A DNA stretch of 64,000 bases, taken from Scortum barcoo. Lineage: Eukaryota; Chordata; Actinopteri; Centrarchiformes; Terapontidae. Positions within the stretch are counted from its first letter, which is position 1, and every line of letters starts with the position of its first letter. The notes beneath the pieces were generated by a model. The model had not been told where the DNA came from and did not search any database. It saw only the letters and a program-made list of their open reading frames with translations. Below are positions 1 to 12,460 of this stretch, one piece after another. The stretch covers positions 14,236,483 through 14,300,482 of the forward strand of contig CM041546.1 of the NCBI GenBank assembly GCA_023238725.1. The letters run 5' to 3'. The position numbers and the translations under genes are program-made.

Positions 1-920
1 TTGTTGTCTGCCTTCTTCTCTCCTCACCCATCTGCAATCCTACCTCTCACCATCTCGTCCTCTACTGTCCCTCCCTGAAACGTTTTTTCAATTGCCCCAC
101 CCTCATTAAGTGTGAAAAAAAAAATATGAATATGTTTTTTGTTAAAATCCTCATAGGAGGTCTCTCCACACAAAGAATTGCGTGAAGACAATCAAAGCCT
201 TTTTCTAATGTTTTTTTAGTTGTTTGTAAAGTCACTTCCTCTCTACATAAAACGCCAAATGCTCCAAACTGTTAGCAAAAAAAGAAAACTGCTACTACCT
301 AGCAGCTTATTGTTCGCCTTGTAAGGTACGCCCATTAGCTTTCAGAAAAATGTGTAGTTCATTCAGTGTTCCAAACAAAACGCTATAAACCATCAGTCCA
401 AAATCAGAACCGCAAACCCTGAGGTTAGATACGAATCACTGCCAGCAAATTGGAGAAACAACAACAAAGCAAAGAGATGTTTTTAAAAAAAAACTGTAAG
501 CCATGTTTTCACCTCATTGAAAAGACATATCCAGGGTTTGAGGGCAGCCTTGTTTGTACAGCTCACTCTCACTGTTGGCTCTTTCCGCAACAACAGAGCT
601 CACGTACTGTGATACTACAGACTTCACCTCAGCTGCAAACACCAACGTCCATCTGTGATGAAGACAAAACCGAAACAGCACCCACCTTTATATATACATT
701 TCACACTTCACCTCTTTTTGTTTGATTGCAAGAGTAAAGACACTGAGTCGCTGAAGCATTGTGAATGTGTGAGATGGGAAAGATGGACAAAATCGGATCT
801 GATTAACACTTGAAGGAAGGAGGCAAAATGCTTTGTAAGTACCTGTGTGTCTGTAACATGTGTGTGTTGTAAATGAGGCTGTGTTAATGTGTACATCAGG
901 TTTATGCTGTACATGACGCT

Positions 921-952
921 GTGTGTGTATGTGTGTGTGTGTGCGTGTATGC
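921..952. repeat. GT-rich microsatellite
   Basis: Imperfect (GT)n run interrupted by A and C. Short open frames across it on both strands are low-complexity artefacts. Confidence 0.85.
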
Positions 953-3286
953 ATGTGTTTTTGTGTGTCAGGCTACACACATTATTAGCTGTGTTTACTT
1001 GTATGAGAGTTCACCACTACTCGATAATTGTGCAAATTTGTAAAATAAATGATATGATTTTATTTAAAATATTGCATTTGCTTCTTATTTTACCCTAATT
1101 AAACCTAAATATTTTAATTTACCTGTCATTTAACTGTAAAAAAAAAAAAGAAGTTATATGTATCCCAGTCAGTATTTTGGGACATTGGGACATTAAAACA
1201 AACAAAAAACAGTTAAGCTGAGGTCGATGGTATTTAGTTGTGAACCGAATTAAAAATCTTCATCTCATGATGTTGTTTAATTAAAAGTTATGTCACTCTT
1301 CAGCTCTTTATGATTCATCCTCTGCAGAGCATGAATGTCTGCACCAAACACATTCATTCAACGGTTAAGACATTTCATTCAAAACCAAAAAATCGACCTC
1401 ATGGCGGCGCTACAGGAAAGGTCAGTAGGCTTCATCCTCTGGGGAGTATGAATGACTGTACAAAAGTTAATGACAATCCATCCCATAACTGTTGCTAATA
1501 TTTCAGTCTGGACCAAAGTAGCAGATCCATGCAAGATGCAAGAAAGAAAACCTCCATTCATATTTCCAGCATTTCATGAAAAATGATTTAGAGTTGGTGA
1601 ATTATTACTGTTTCATAATTGATATACCTTATCTCTAATGGGTTGGTGCTTAAACATGCACAACAAATGAACCGACAATGGTGGATAATGGCATCTGTTG
1701 GAGAAAACATACTGTAATTTGTTAATAAACAGGTTCATGCAGTTCAAACCATAAATTCATTCATTTAGCTACACATATCCATTCACGCCACCTTCTCCTC
1801 TATCTGGAGGAACACAAATATATGAACTTGTACACCAGTTTAGCCTTAATGCAGCTAAATAAAATCAGTATACTCACCTTGACTTTCTCATATCACCTTC
1901 ACAATGCTGAAGAGTGAACTCTGTTTTTTTCCGATTCACAGATCAGCAGGTTTGAGTCAAATCTGAGTTTGAGATCTGCTGGGATCAGCAGCAGTCCAAG
2001 ACCAGACACTGTTTTTTCCCACATGTCCCGCAGTGGCTGATATCACAGCAGATCTGCACTGATAACAGGACCGCTTACACAACCCCCCACATTATTCCAC
2101 ATTGGTCCGATGCAGAGACTGCACGGTGGTATATTTTACTTTATCTCAAACTGCTCTGAAGTAACTGGTCTTCAAAAATCCAATATCAAACTGCTGGGTC
2201 AACATACAGCATTCAAATGCTTTAATTATAGTCCAGATCGTGACATTTTAAAATACCAGATGTTTCCAGTGAATAAGTAAGTGAGTAAATCTGCTCAAGT
2301 ATTGTTCTACCCACACTGCTGAGGTGGATTTTATGGTACTTCTACTTTATTTCATTTCAGAGTATTAATCATTAGTAACATAATCCTTTTAATCCTTAGT
2401 TATTGTTAAATTATTATACATTTTTATTTAGCATACAAACCCTGTGAGGTTTTTTATGAAATTTTATTTTAAAAATGTATATGATATTGATTAAATATCA
2501 TATTGACCACCCAGCAGTGTGTATGCATATATATAACATGCAGTGTACACCAGTCCCAGCTAATGTATTGCATTAAAATGTGAATGAATTAATAACATAA
2601 ATTCTGCAAAATTACTTAAATAATAATGTGACACTCCAAAAGGAGACATTGCACATAATAAGTTTGAAAATCAGGGAATTTTAAACTTCTACAATGTTGA
2701 ATTCTGAACTTTTACAAGCACATTTACACAAAGTAACACATACCTCTCACACTAATGGTCCTTTTCATAGTATTAAAATATTATAGGATTATTATCACTG
2801 ATGCATTAATGTGTCATTTTTGTTTTGGCTGGTGGAGCTAAAGAAGATTTTGATGACTCTATAAAGTGTTGTGTTGTTTAATGTTGAAAAACATTGCTCT
2901 TGTGAAGATATTTTTGTCAATTAATAAAAACCTTATTTTGTGAAAACAATTGAACTAGTTTTTGATTTGACTTTTGATTTTTAAAACATTAAAACAGAAA
3001 ATTAGTGATTGAATGTTGAAGCAAAAAAAGCTTAATGCAGGTTGGGGCAGTTTTAGAAGCTCATAATGTGTTTTGAATGGAAAATAATATGCTAAATATA
3101 TAAAATAACTACTAACTCCAGTCAAATATATGTAGTACAGTAAAGTATGTGGAAATACTTTAGTGATGTAGTGTAAAACAAAATTCGTTAAATGTAATGA
3201 ATTACTTTCCAGTACTGGGTAATTTACTTAATTAAAGGATCTGAAAACACTGAAATCACCACAGAGAATATGTAATGCTGAATTAC

Positions 3287-3330
3287 AGATTCAAATTACA
3301 GATTACAGATTACAGATCAAATTACATTCA
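3287..3330. repeat. Short tandem repeat, unit ATTACAGAT
   Basis: The 9-base unit ATTACAGAT occurs several times in near-perfect succession, with related copies (CAAATTACA) on either side. The translated open frame here is a repeat artefact. Confidence 0.7.
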
Positions 3331-4956
3331 AATTACAGAGGAACTTTCCATTCAATATCAATGTGCAGTCAGAGGAAAAGAAAATGGCATTTTAAAATTT
3401 CTTTACAGAATACTGTTTAATTTGTCTTTAAAAATTCTGTTGGAGAAATTGAGAAACAAAAATAAGTTACATAAAATATCAAGAATATTGGAGGTTTAGA
3501 TCTTAGGATGAAATTTGTCTTCGAGAGAGAGCTCGAGAGAGCTGCAGTTATATAAATATATATAAATAAAATAAAAATATAAATAAAACTCCATGCCAGA
3601 CCTATGTTTTAATCTACCTTGTAATTCCTTTGTTTTAATGATGATCATTGAGCTCTATTGTGTTAAGTCACTCTGAATAAGAGCATCTGTCAACTGTACC
3701 AGAGACATATGTAATAATTGTTTGCTGTGGCGTCAACTCAAATTAACACTGTGTTTTGAAAGAAGAGGCTGCTACATGTGTCCAGAGACAGTAGACAGAC
3801 CACAAATCATGTTTTTATGGTGTTATTGTTTCTTTATAAAGACATTAACAGAGTGGAAACCACTGGTCTTTATGACATTACTTAAAGATGGTGCTCTCCA
3901 TCCAGTAAACAGCTATTATCTCCACAATACTAAATGATTGCCACATCGGCAATCATTATCGGGGCCTCCTATAGAGTCTCCCTAAACCCTGTTTATCCTG
4001 TGGATGACCAACCTGTTAGTCACAACCTATAAATGGTGCAGCAAAACACCTGTATGCTACATCCAGGCAACCACAGACGTTGTAAAAGTGCGCTGATTCA
4101 GCAGTTTACAAATAATTCACGTGCGGAAATGAGATCCGTGGCTGAGGTTCAGTCGGCTGCTTTTTGCCAGACGATCTCTCCCAAGGAATAAAGAACAATA
4201 CTCGCACAAAACAAAATTAAATGTAGCTTTGTTTTCATGCTTCAGAAGAAAGTGACATGATGTTGCCGACCTCCAAACGATCATTATGGTCTTTGTCATG
4301 TGGCAATTACCGTGTTTGTGATCATTCCTGTTGACACATCAATGGTGCTCAACACATTAAATCACTGTGAATGAACCTAGTTTGGTGCACAAGATGCAGC
4401 ATGTTGGAGAATCACATACCATGTCCATATTTACTTCATCAAACAGTCTCACCTGGAGAAACCTGCCCGGTAATAGCCGAGCAGAAAAAATGCAACTGGG
4501 AGAATCATGTCTTAATATCAGGTCTAAATTAGAAACACGGGTTCAAACACTCATGCTTGCAATTTCCAAACAGGTTTCTTTAATGGTTCACTAGAAACAA
4601 TGACCGCAATGTGTTGACTGTCATGATGTTGCAGGATTTTCATAGTGGCCATGCAGGTTTTGGTGGTAGTTACTGGAATGCAGACAGGCCTGGTGATAAC
4701 AGAGAGATATACTGGACCATTGTCACCTCACATTGCCAATAGTTTCAGATCAGCATGATAATGGAGTTCCCGATCCAACGCCGAGCTGAAGCTTAAAGCA
4801 AAACTTTCCCTGTGGGATTGTCTGACCTGCGGCGAAAGTCTAACTGCTCATTAACGCCTCACTCTCTCTGTCTTACCTGTCCGCCGTTCACTCATCCTCC
4901 CTCTCCACCCATTCATTCGCAGTCCCTCCACGTGTCTCCTCCCTCTTGGCTGGGTC

Positions 4957-4964
4957 ATATATAA
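4957..4964 (+). promoter_or_regulatory. Possible TATA box of the trpv6 gene
   Basis: ATATATAA lies about 340 bases upstream of the first recognised coding exon of the calcium channel, in a locally GC-richer stretch. A start site about 30 bases downstream and a non-coding first exon ending near AACAG/GTGTTG (about 5010) would fit, but both are inference. TATA-like strings are common in AT-rich DNA. Confidence 0.3.
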
Positions 4965-5324
4965 TTGTGATGCCACAGGGATTTCACTTCTCCTCAGGGA
5001 TTTAACAGGTGTTGCTTCAAATTTGGACCAAGTGTTATGACTAGGTGTCACCAGAGGTTAAGGAGCGGTACTTTTACTATTTAAGGGTAAAACTGAGACA
5101 CTTTCTTCTTTTTTGTTCATTTGTTTTATTGTAATTTATATTAAGAACGATGCAATTTACTTAAATAGATAATGGTAATGGTCAAGGCCTAAATGATAAA
5201 GTAATTCTTGTTGGTTGTAATTGACTCTACACTTTTTTCAGTTCTTGTGTTTTATTTTTATTCACTGCTTTTCAATGAGGTCTTCACCTTTAATTTGTTC
5301 CTTCTAGTCGAACGTCAGGTGTCC

Positions 5325-8300
5325 ATGTCTCCGTCTCTGGCCGGATCTGCTCCGAGCGAGCTCAACCATTGGTGGAGCCAGCTGAGGTTTCGCCTTCAGA
5401 ACAAGAAAGGATGGAACGAGATGCTGGATGAGACATTTCTGCTCTACACCAAAAAGTAAGAAACTCATATGAGATAGCATTTTCTACAATAAATTAGGTA
5501 ATATCTGAACTTTTTATATACAACTATGACCTCTAAACTGTTTAAGTGTGTGTTGTTTTTTTTCTTCCCTCAGCATAAATGACATTCCTCTTTTCTATGC
5601 GGCTACAAAGAACAGTGTTGGTTGCATCAAGAAACTACTAAGCTGTGCATCCACTAATATCTTTGAGAGAGGTGAGGCTGAGCTGTGAAGTTAAACTTCA
5701 TCGTGTCTTTCTTTCAGAGCGGTGCAGTTGAAATCTGTGAAATTGTGCTTTCCTCACCCAGGTGCCCTCGGTGAGACGGCGCTCCATGTTGCAGTGATGA
5801 ATGACAACCTGGACGCTGCCGTGGCTCTGATGGACGGAGCTCCCGAACTTATCAATGAACCCATGACCTCTGAACTCTTCCAAGGTTTACACACACACAC
5901 ACTGACAGATACAGAAGCAAGACACAACTTTTTTTTAATTAATGGGCTTTCATTGAAATTTAAGAGATAAGATATTGATATATGGTGCACTGTCTTTTTC
6001 TCAGTATAATGTGACTGATTTAAAATTGAAGAAATACTTGATGAATTCCTTTAAGTGATAAGGTGGATTACATGTTACATGTGTTACATGTAAAGTTTAG
6101 ATTAGCCTGGAAAAAGAATGTATTTATTACAATTCTGACAGCAGTGAATGAATGAGGAGAGCAGTTCAACTAATTAGCCAATCTTGTGAGGTTTTTGGTG
6201 TACCTGGCAGCAAATATGAGCAAATAAGGGCATCGTAAACCAACAAATAATACAGTGACATCTGCAACCACAAACCATCACACAAAGCAGCTGTTACAAG
6301 AAGTTTACTCCAGTCAAACCACATAACTAACATTTTTCACCTCATTTACTTAAAGTGTGACTTATTTATAAAGGTCCTACAGGAAAACTCTTTGCAGACA
6401 CTTTCTCCGCTTGTAGAATGTGCGACACAAATAAATTTGACGCACATGGTATTTGGACAGCCAAGATGGGTAACACAGCCAGAGGTGTAAAAATAACTAA
6501 GCATTTTTTCTTTACTTAAGTGTTTTCATTTTATGTCACTTTATATTATTACCACCAAATAAACAAAGAAACTCTGCTGCATTTATCTGACAGCTATAGT
6601 TGTGTAGTATAGTTGTATAGTATATGAATCCTTCGTCGACCACTGGTTGTAGCTAAGCTAAGCTACTGACAGTAAAACACACATCACTTTACCATAAAAC
6701 AGGTGAATCCAGTGAAATTAAAGACAGCTCATTTACGGTGGACTGATGTACATTGCTGGCCGTGTTCTCTTATAGGTGTAACCCCTCTCCACATCGCTGC
6801 GGTGAATCAGAACATCAATCTGGTTCATCATCTGATTAGTCGGGGAGGTGATGTGGCTACACCTCGAGTCACTGGTCTGTACTTCAGGAAGAGGATAGGA
6901 GGACTCATATACTATGGTAAGTCGGCATGCAGGCACTATAATGTATGGGCTGGCTGGAGCCACAATGAATCTGATATATTTTTTGCTAAGCAAAACAAAC
7001 CGGACGGTGTTTTTGAGAGTGCACATTTGGTCAACAGGTGAACACATCCTGTCTTTTGCGGCGTGTACTGGGAATGAAGACATTATCTCCATGGTAATCG
7101 ATGCAGGGGCCAGCACCAGGGTCCAGGACTACCGTGGTATGACAGACCTCCCATTGTCTCCTACAGGAGAATGCAGCATTATTTTATTTCTGTGCAACAG
7201 TCTGATATTTTTTTTATTAATGACTTTCTCTTCTTGTTCATCCTGTCTCTTGTCTATACACTCTTTTTTTCCTCCTTGTATTCCCTTGTTTTCTGTCTAG
7301 GTAACACATTGCTTCACACTTTGGTTCTGCAGCCTAACAAGACGATTGCCTGCCAGGCCATTGACCTGATTATGGCACGCGATGCAGAGCTGGACCAGTC
7401 AGTGCCACTTGACATGGTGCCCAACTACCGAGGCCTTACACCTTTTAAACTGGCTGCCAAAGAAGGAAACACTGTGGTGAGTGAAGCCTGGGGAGGGGGG
7501 CGTGCTCAAACCCAACATGAAAGGTGAAGCAGATTATTTCACTAATCCTATACTGACTGCTGAGATTCCTTCTGTCTCTCTCAGGCATTCCAGCACCTTG
7601 TTAGTAAAAGGCGTGTAGTCCAGTGGAGTCTGGGACCTCTGACCTCTAACCTGTATGACCTGACAGAGATTGATTCATGGGCAGATAACATGTCAGTGCT
7701 GGAGCTCATTGTGAGCAGTCACAAGAGAGAGGTACAAAAAAGAAATGCAATATTTGGTCAGAAATAGGGATGTTGATGTGATGCTGAGAAGAAAACTAAT
7801 GTTTTGATCCCCAGGCCAGGGGGATCCTGGAGGTGACCCCTGTGAGGCAGCTGGTTAGTCTGAAGTGGAACCTGTATGGAAAACATTACTTCAGGTAAAA
7901 GTAATATCAGTGTCTGAAGAAAAATATCTGACCTTTACACATGCTCTGTCTCGTTTCACAAATTTTTTCCCCCTCTTTTCTTGGTCTCAGGTTATTGCTG
8001 TTTCTGTATCTCCTGTACATCGTGACCTTCACTCTGTGTTGTGTATTTCGCCCTCTGAAGGACGCTCCAGAGAACTACACAAAGTCAGACATGGACAAAA
8101 CCATCCGAGTCCAGAAAACACTTGATGTGTGTTGAAGTTAAATAAATATATAGCATGAATGGGATGTTTCAGTGCAACCATATAAATCTATGAAAAGTTG
8201 TAATATATGTGAAGGACTATAGACTATAAGTCAGGATATTTCCTTAAATGCAGTTGTACTTTACTTCCATTTTATGCTACTTTATACCACTGCATTTATT

Positions 8301-11300
8301 TTACAGCTCTAGTTACTCTACAAATTTTGATTTTACATGAAAAAAATGTATACATATTGTTGTACAGTTTTCTACATATACATGCATAGTTACAATAACA
8401 CACCAATGACATAGTAACATTAAGGCTCTGTTGTGTTGGTTATATATAACATAAATGTCATTTATCTAAAAAACAATATAGTACATTTAATGCATATTTC
8501 CATCTAATACATTTTAATGATAATACTTTTTCTTTTTAGTAAAGATCTGAATACCAGTTTTATACCAGTACCAGTATTTTTATTACCAGTACTTTTACCA
8601 GTATTTTTTATACTGTGGTCCTTTTAGCGCAGTAAAAGATCTCTGGACCTCAAGAGGTGTTTTAACTAAAATTATCTTGGGAGCAGAGACCCTTATTTAA
8701 GCAAGATACTATTCTAAATACAATTCCTAATAATAAAGTTCAAACCATAATCAAACCAAAATCTAACCACTATAATGCTATAAAACTACAAAAAAAAAAA
8801 CTTTGGCCCACAGTTGGACTGTATCTGTTCATATGTGTACTGTCCGTGCGTAAATGTCAAACGGTGCACCTGCACATGACGCACGGTCTAATTTTAATAT
8901 TCCTTTTATAATAATACATCTACATTTCCTCTCTCCGTGACTCAGGAGAGTTATGTGACACATGAGGACAACCTGCGGCTGGTGGGTGAGATCATCAGCG
9001 TCCTGGGAGCTTTTGTCATCCTGCTGCTAGAGGTGAATTTATGAAACATCTTCTTGCACAGTGAGTGAGTGTATTACAGTGTGTCACCACATCCTCATGT
9101 ATCCCATTTTCCAACAGATCCCTGATATACTGAGAGTGGGGGCAAAGCGATATTTTGGCCAGACAGCACTGGGAGGCCCCTTCCATGTCATCCTGTGAGT
9201 AGACACGCTTCTAAGCAGTGACATAAAGCACGCTGCTCCGACAGACCTTTTAACCTCTCTCCCGTTGTTCTGACCAGTATCAGCTACGCGTGCTTGGTGG
9301 TGCTTCTGTGCGTGTTCAGAGCCTGCGAGGTGCAGGGAGAGACCGTAGTGATGGCCGTGTGCTTGGTCCTCGGCTGGTGCAACATCATGTTCTTTGCCCG
9401 AGGCTTTGAAATGCTCGGTCCTTATGTCATCATGATACAGAAGGTAGGACTCAGACGTGACATTGCGTGATACAGCAGCTCCTGAGTCACATAGATATGC
9501 CCGTTTGTTCAACACACCTGTACCCAAATGTTTTTGAAGCAGATGTATTCAGTTGTTGTTTTGGTTTTTGAGGTTCACCTATTTGTGTTTGCAGACTGAC
9601 CTACCGTGTGTCTCATTTCCCCCTAGATTATATTTGGAGACCTGACAAAGTTTATGTGGCTGAGTTTCATTGTGCTCATTGGTTTTTCCACCTGTGAGTA
9701 TATTCTGAGCGACATGTACATACCAATCTTTAACTCTCACAAAGCTTGTGAGATGAAGAAATTCTTGAACTAAGGCATAAAACTTTTCTGCTCTCTCATA
9801 TACTTTTACAAACATTTTCCTTCTCAGCCCTGTGGATGGTGTATATGACCCAGGAGCCTGAGTCCATTCCTGCATACCGCTCCTTCCCCATCACCCTCTT
9901 CTCCCAGTTTGAGCTCAGCGTGGGCCTCATAGATCTGCCAGTGGACCACACAATAATCACCCCGCCGATTGTCCACGTGCTGCACTTCACCTTATCCGTG
10001 GTTTCCTGCATCCTTCTGCTAAATCTGCTGATAGCCATGATGAGTGACACGCACTGGAGAGTGGCCCAGGAGCGAGACGAGCTCTGGAGGACTCAGGTAA
10101 AACGTAAAAACATACGGGGTGCATCCAAAGGCACAGACACAAATGGATGGAAACGTTATGTCCTTGTGCGTTACTGTGTCATAGTTGCAGCTGTATTGAT
10201 GTCGTTCAGGTGGTGGCCACAACTTTGATGCTGGAGAGGAGGCTCCCCCGTTGCCTTTGGCCTCGACTCGGTGTGTGCGGGCTCAACTACGGCCTGAGGG
10301 AGTGCTGGTATCTAAGGTAAGACAGGTCTGCAGTAACTTGAACAGAAACAGAAGCTTTACAGCCCCTGAGATCAAAGAAGTATATTCTACAATGGGAAAT
10401 ATTCATAACTAAATGTACAAGAATCAAATCAAGTTTGGGATAAAAACATATGCAGGTAGTCTGCTTCATCAGGACTGTGTGGGTGATATGTGAACTTTGA
10501 CTTTAACTAACACTTATATTGCAATATAAACAACCCAATAACTGTTGCAACAGTTTCATTGTAATCTTGACAAATCCTGATTGGTGTCATAAATTTATGG
10601 CCTCATATTTATCTCGCCAAGTTCCGCCAAAACTGTGTAAAATTTGGTAGATAACACTGTGTCCATGTAGGACCCCATCAGCCATCAGAGGAGGCTGAAT
10701 TAAAAAAGAGGGTGTCAGGGCCTTTCAAGGAGAAACAGCACTGAACGACTACAGTTGTTAATAACAGAGAGATTGTATCCAAACATTTTACCTTCAGTGA
10801 TATCAGCAGTCAAAACAATTTTAGGCTCACTATTTTTGCTCAAAATAATCCTACAGGCAGAAGTTTGTCCTCCAGCCACAACCTAAGTAGTCTTTAATGC
10901 ACAAGTCATGTTGTGCTGTGAGTAAGAAGCAGAACTCTCACTCTTGCACATCTTGCGCTATTATTATCACATGTACATACTGACTATTACCGCTTTACAC
11001 AAGCTGTGTTATGCGGCTTATAAAAAGGAATATTAAAGGAGAACTTTTAACACATGAAGGTTAGCTCACGACTCACGAAGAGCACAGTGATGACTCAGCA
11101 TGTGGACACAGCTGGAGGAGCTTTGTTGTCAAGTGTGAGAAAATAAGTCTCACACTGCCTTCGGAGGTTATCTCTGCGCAGGCTCTCTGATTTCTTAAAA
11201 CTTTCCAGTGCAAAGTTTGCAATACAAACCGAGGTGCAAAGTTTGCTATATGAACTGAGGGTTTGGACAGATGTAAGTATTAACAAGGGGAGGCTCGAAC

Positions 11301-11795
11301 TATCGAGATGCATTTGTCCCCGGCGTTTGACCAGTACTACGGATCAAAAGTCAGTCCTTTCTTCTGCGGCTTCAATTTTGACAGATTATTCTTTGATGTT
11401 TCTCTTCTGAGACACTTCTTAAGGAAGTCTGATATCAAAATGCTAGACTGCCCCATCGAACGTCATATTGGGACTTTACATATTAAGATGTTTTCCTTGA
11501 AGCTACTGCTTTATCAATCTATCTTCACTCTGTCATCAGGGTTGAGGACAGAATTGACCCCATGTTTCAAAAGATGCGGCGTTACATCAAAGCTTTCTCC
11601 AAGGAAGACGAAAAGGAGGAGAAGACTGACACAACAAAGGGGTCGAACTCGAACTTCGGAACCCCCCGGCTCCGACTTAAAAACAAAGAAGGCAACAGGA
11701 AGTCTATGACGGGGTGGCAGATGATTCGCCACAGCGCTTTGGGTTTGGAGATGGAGCAGCAAGAGCTGGAGGACCAGGACATTAAATACGTCTAG
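5325..11795 (+). CDS. trpv6: TRPV5/6-type epithelial calcium channel
   Basis: Calcium-selective plasma-membrane channel; in fish the single TRPV5/6 gene mediates calcium uptake in gill and skin. Coding exons: 5325-5455, 5574-5671, 5762-5884, 6776-6916, 7038-7136, 7301-7476, 7585-7731, 7815-7894, 7991-8126, 8946-9032, 9118-9194, 9278-9443, 9627-9693, 9828-10096, 10210-10316, 11540-11795. All junctions are GT-AG and phases agree, giving 719 aa (human TRPV6 is similar). The start is the first ATG of the exon that opens at 5308; it precedes a conserved ELNHWWSQLRFRLQ. Ankyrin repeats occupy about residues 40-250 (GETALHVAVM, GVTPLHIAAVNQN). S1 begins near residue 333, and the pore loop is FELSVGLIDLP with Asp545. 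S6 has LLNLLIAMM, followed by the TRP-box region THWRVAQERDELWR. Its filter differs from the mammalian TIIDGP. It runs convergently to the lectin gene. Confidence 0.95.
6485..6610. repeat. Dispersed fish repeat, family A (intron copy)
   Basis: Degenerate copy of a motif recurring in this window: a run like TTTACTTAAGTG, then a TTTTATGTCACTTTATA stretch, then TTTATCTGACAGCTATAGTT. Similar text appears at 8225-8345, 23330-23520, 23990-24150 (reversed) and 59060-59290. It lies in an intron of the calcium channel. I infer a non-autonomous DNA transposon or SINE-like family from copy recurrence. Confidence 0.55.
8225..8345. repeat. Dispersed fish repeat, family A (intron copy)
   Basis: Contains TTGTACTTTACTTCCATTTT, then a TATGCTACTTTATACCAC segment, then ATTTTACAGCTCTAGTTACT, matching the order of blocks in the copy near 6485. 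It lies in the channel intron between the exons ending at 8126 and starting at 8946. Confidence 0.6.
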
Positions 11796-12460
11796 TAAGA
11801 GGGATTCTGGCCGAACCTGAAGCGTGTACTCTGAGGCCTCCCGGCACTTTAGAGTCCTGAACTCATGAAATTGATGTGAAGTGTTGACGCGTGTCAAACT
11901 GAGCGAACTTGAAAGACGAGGACTCAACTTGCTCAATCTGTCTGTATGGCGCAATTACTCATGCAGTATTATGCTATAGGAAAGAGTGCATTATTTTTAT
12001 AGCCTTATGTAGCAGTAATATATGCAAAGATAAAAGAAAGACAAACATAGACATTCAACGTATTATGTAGTTGCATGAAAATTTTTATATGAAAATGTAA
12101 TCTTGCTTAAACAAACTTACTGGCCTTCATTAATGAAAAAGTCAGACAGCAGTGTGAGGAATCACACAGTACAGAAGAGGGAGATCCCCTGATTAGTGCT
12201 TATAACTGATTATAAGCATTACAGACATGTTAGAGTATACATTAGGAAACAGAATGATACATGAAGATAATTTAAAAAAAAATACTAGACAACAATATAA
12301 AACTAGTATCAGAGAGGTTTTGTTATTTGTCTTTGTTGTTTGCTACTGATTTTAGCGTGAAGTGTGAAGAGAAGTGATTTGAAATGTTACTGAGAAGGTG
12401 ATATTATTGTTATGTGGGAGTTTAGTTTGCTCGTTGCTCTGCTGAAAAAGACAGATGCTG
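11796..12460. other. 3' ends of two convergent genes
   Basis: This interval separates the stop codons of the plus-strand calcium channel and the minus-strand lectin gene, so it should hold both 3' UTRs. I see no coding exon. An obvious AATAAA for the channel is not present close to the stop; the first clear one on the plus strand is near 12832, beyond the lectin's last exon, so the two transcripts may overlap. Confidence 0.5.

Larger units (their letters stand above)
1..4900. other. Gene-poor upstream region
   Basis: I see no convincing coding exon here. Open frames are short and show no protein family or splice context. The stretch is AT-rich, with a GT-rich microsatellite near 921-952, a short tandem array near 3287-3330 and pieces resembling dispersed fish repeats around 2270-2400 and 3150-3240. 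Confidence 0.6.

Noticed and set aside
7941..8135. Frames extending beyond the channel exon 7991-8126
   Set aside because: The reading continues into the intron; the donor at 8127 joins in phase to the exon at 8946 (ESYVTHEDN), as in other TRPV channels.
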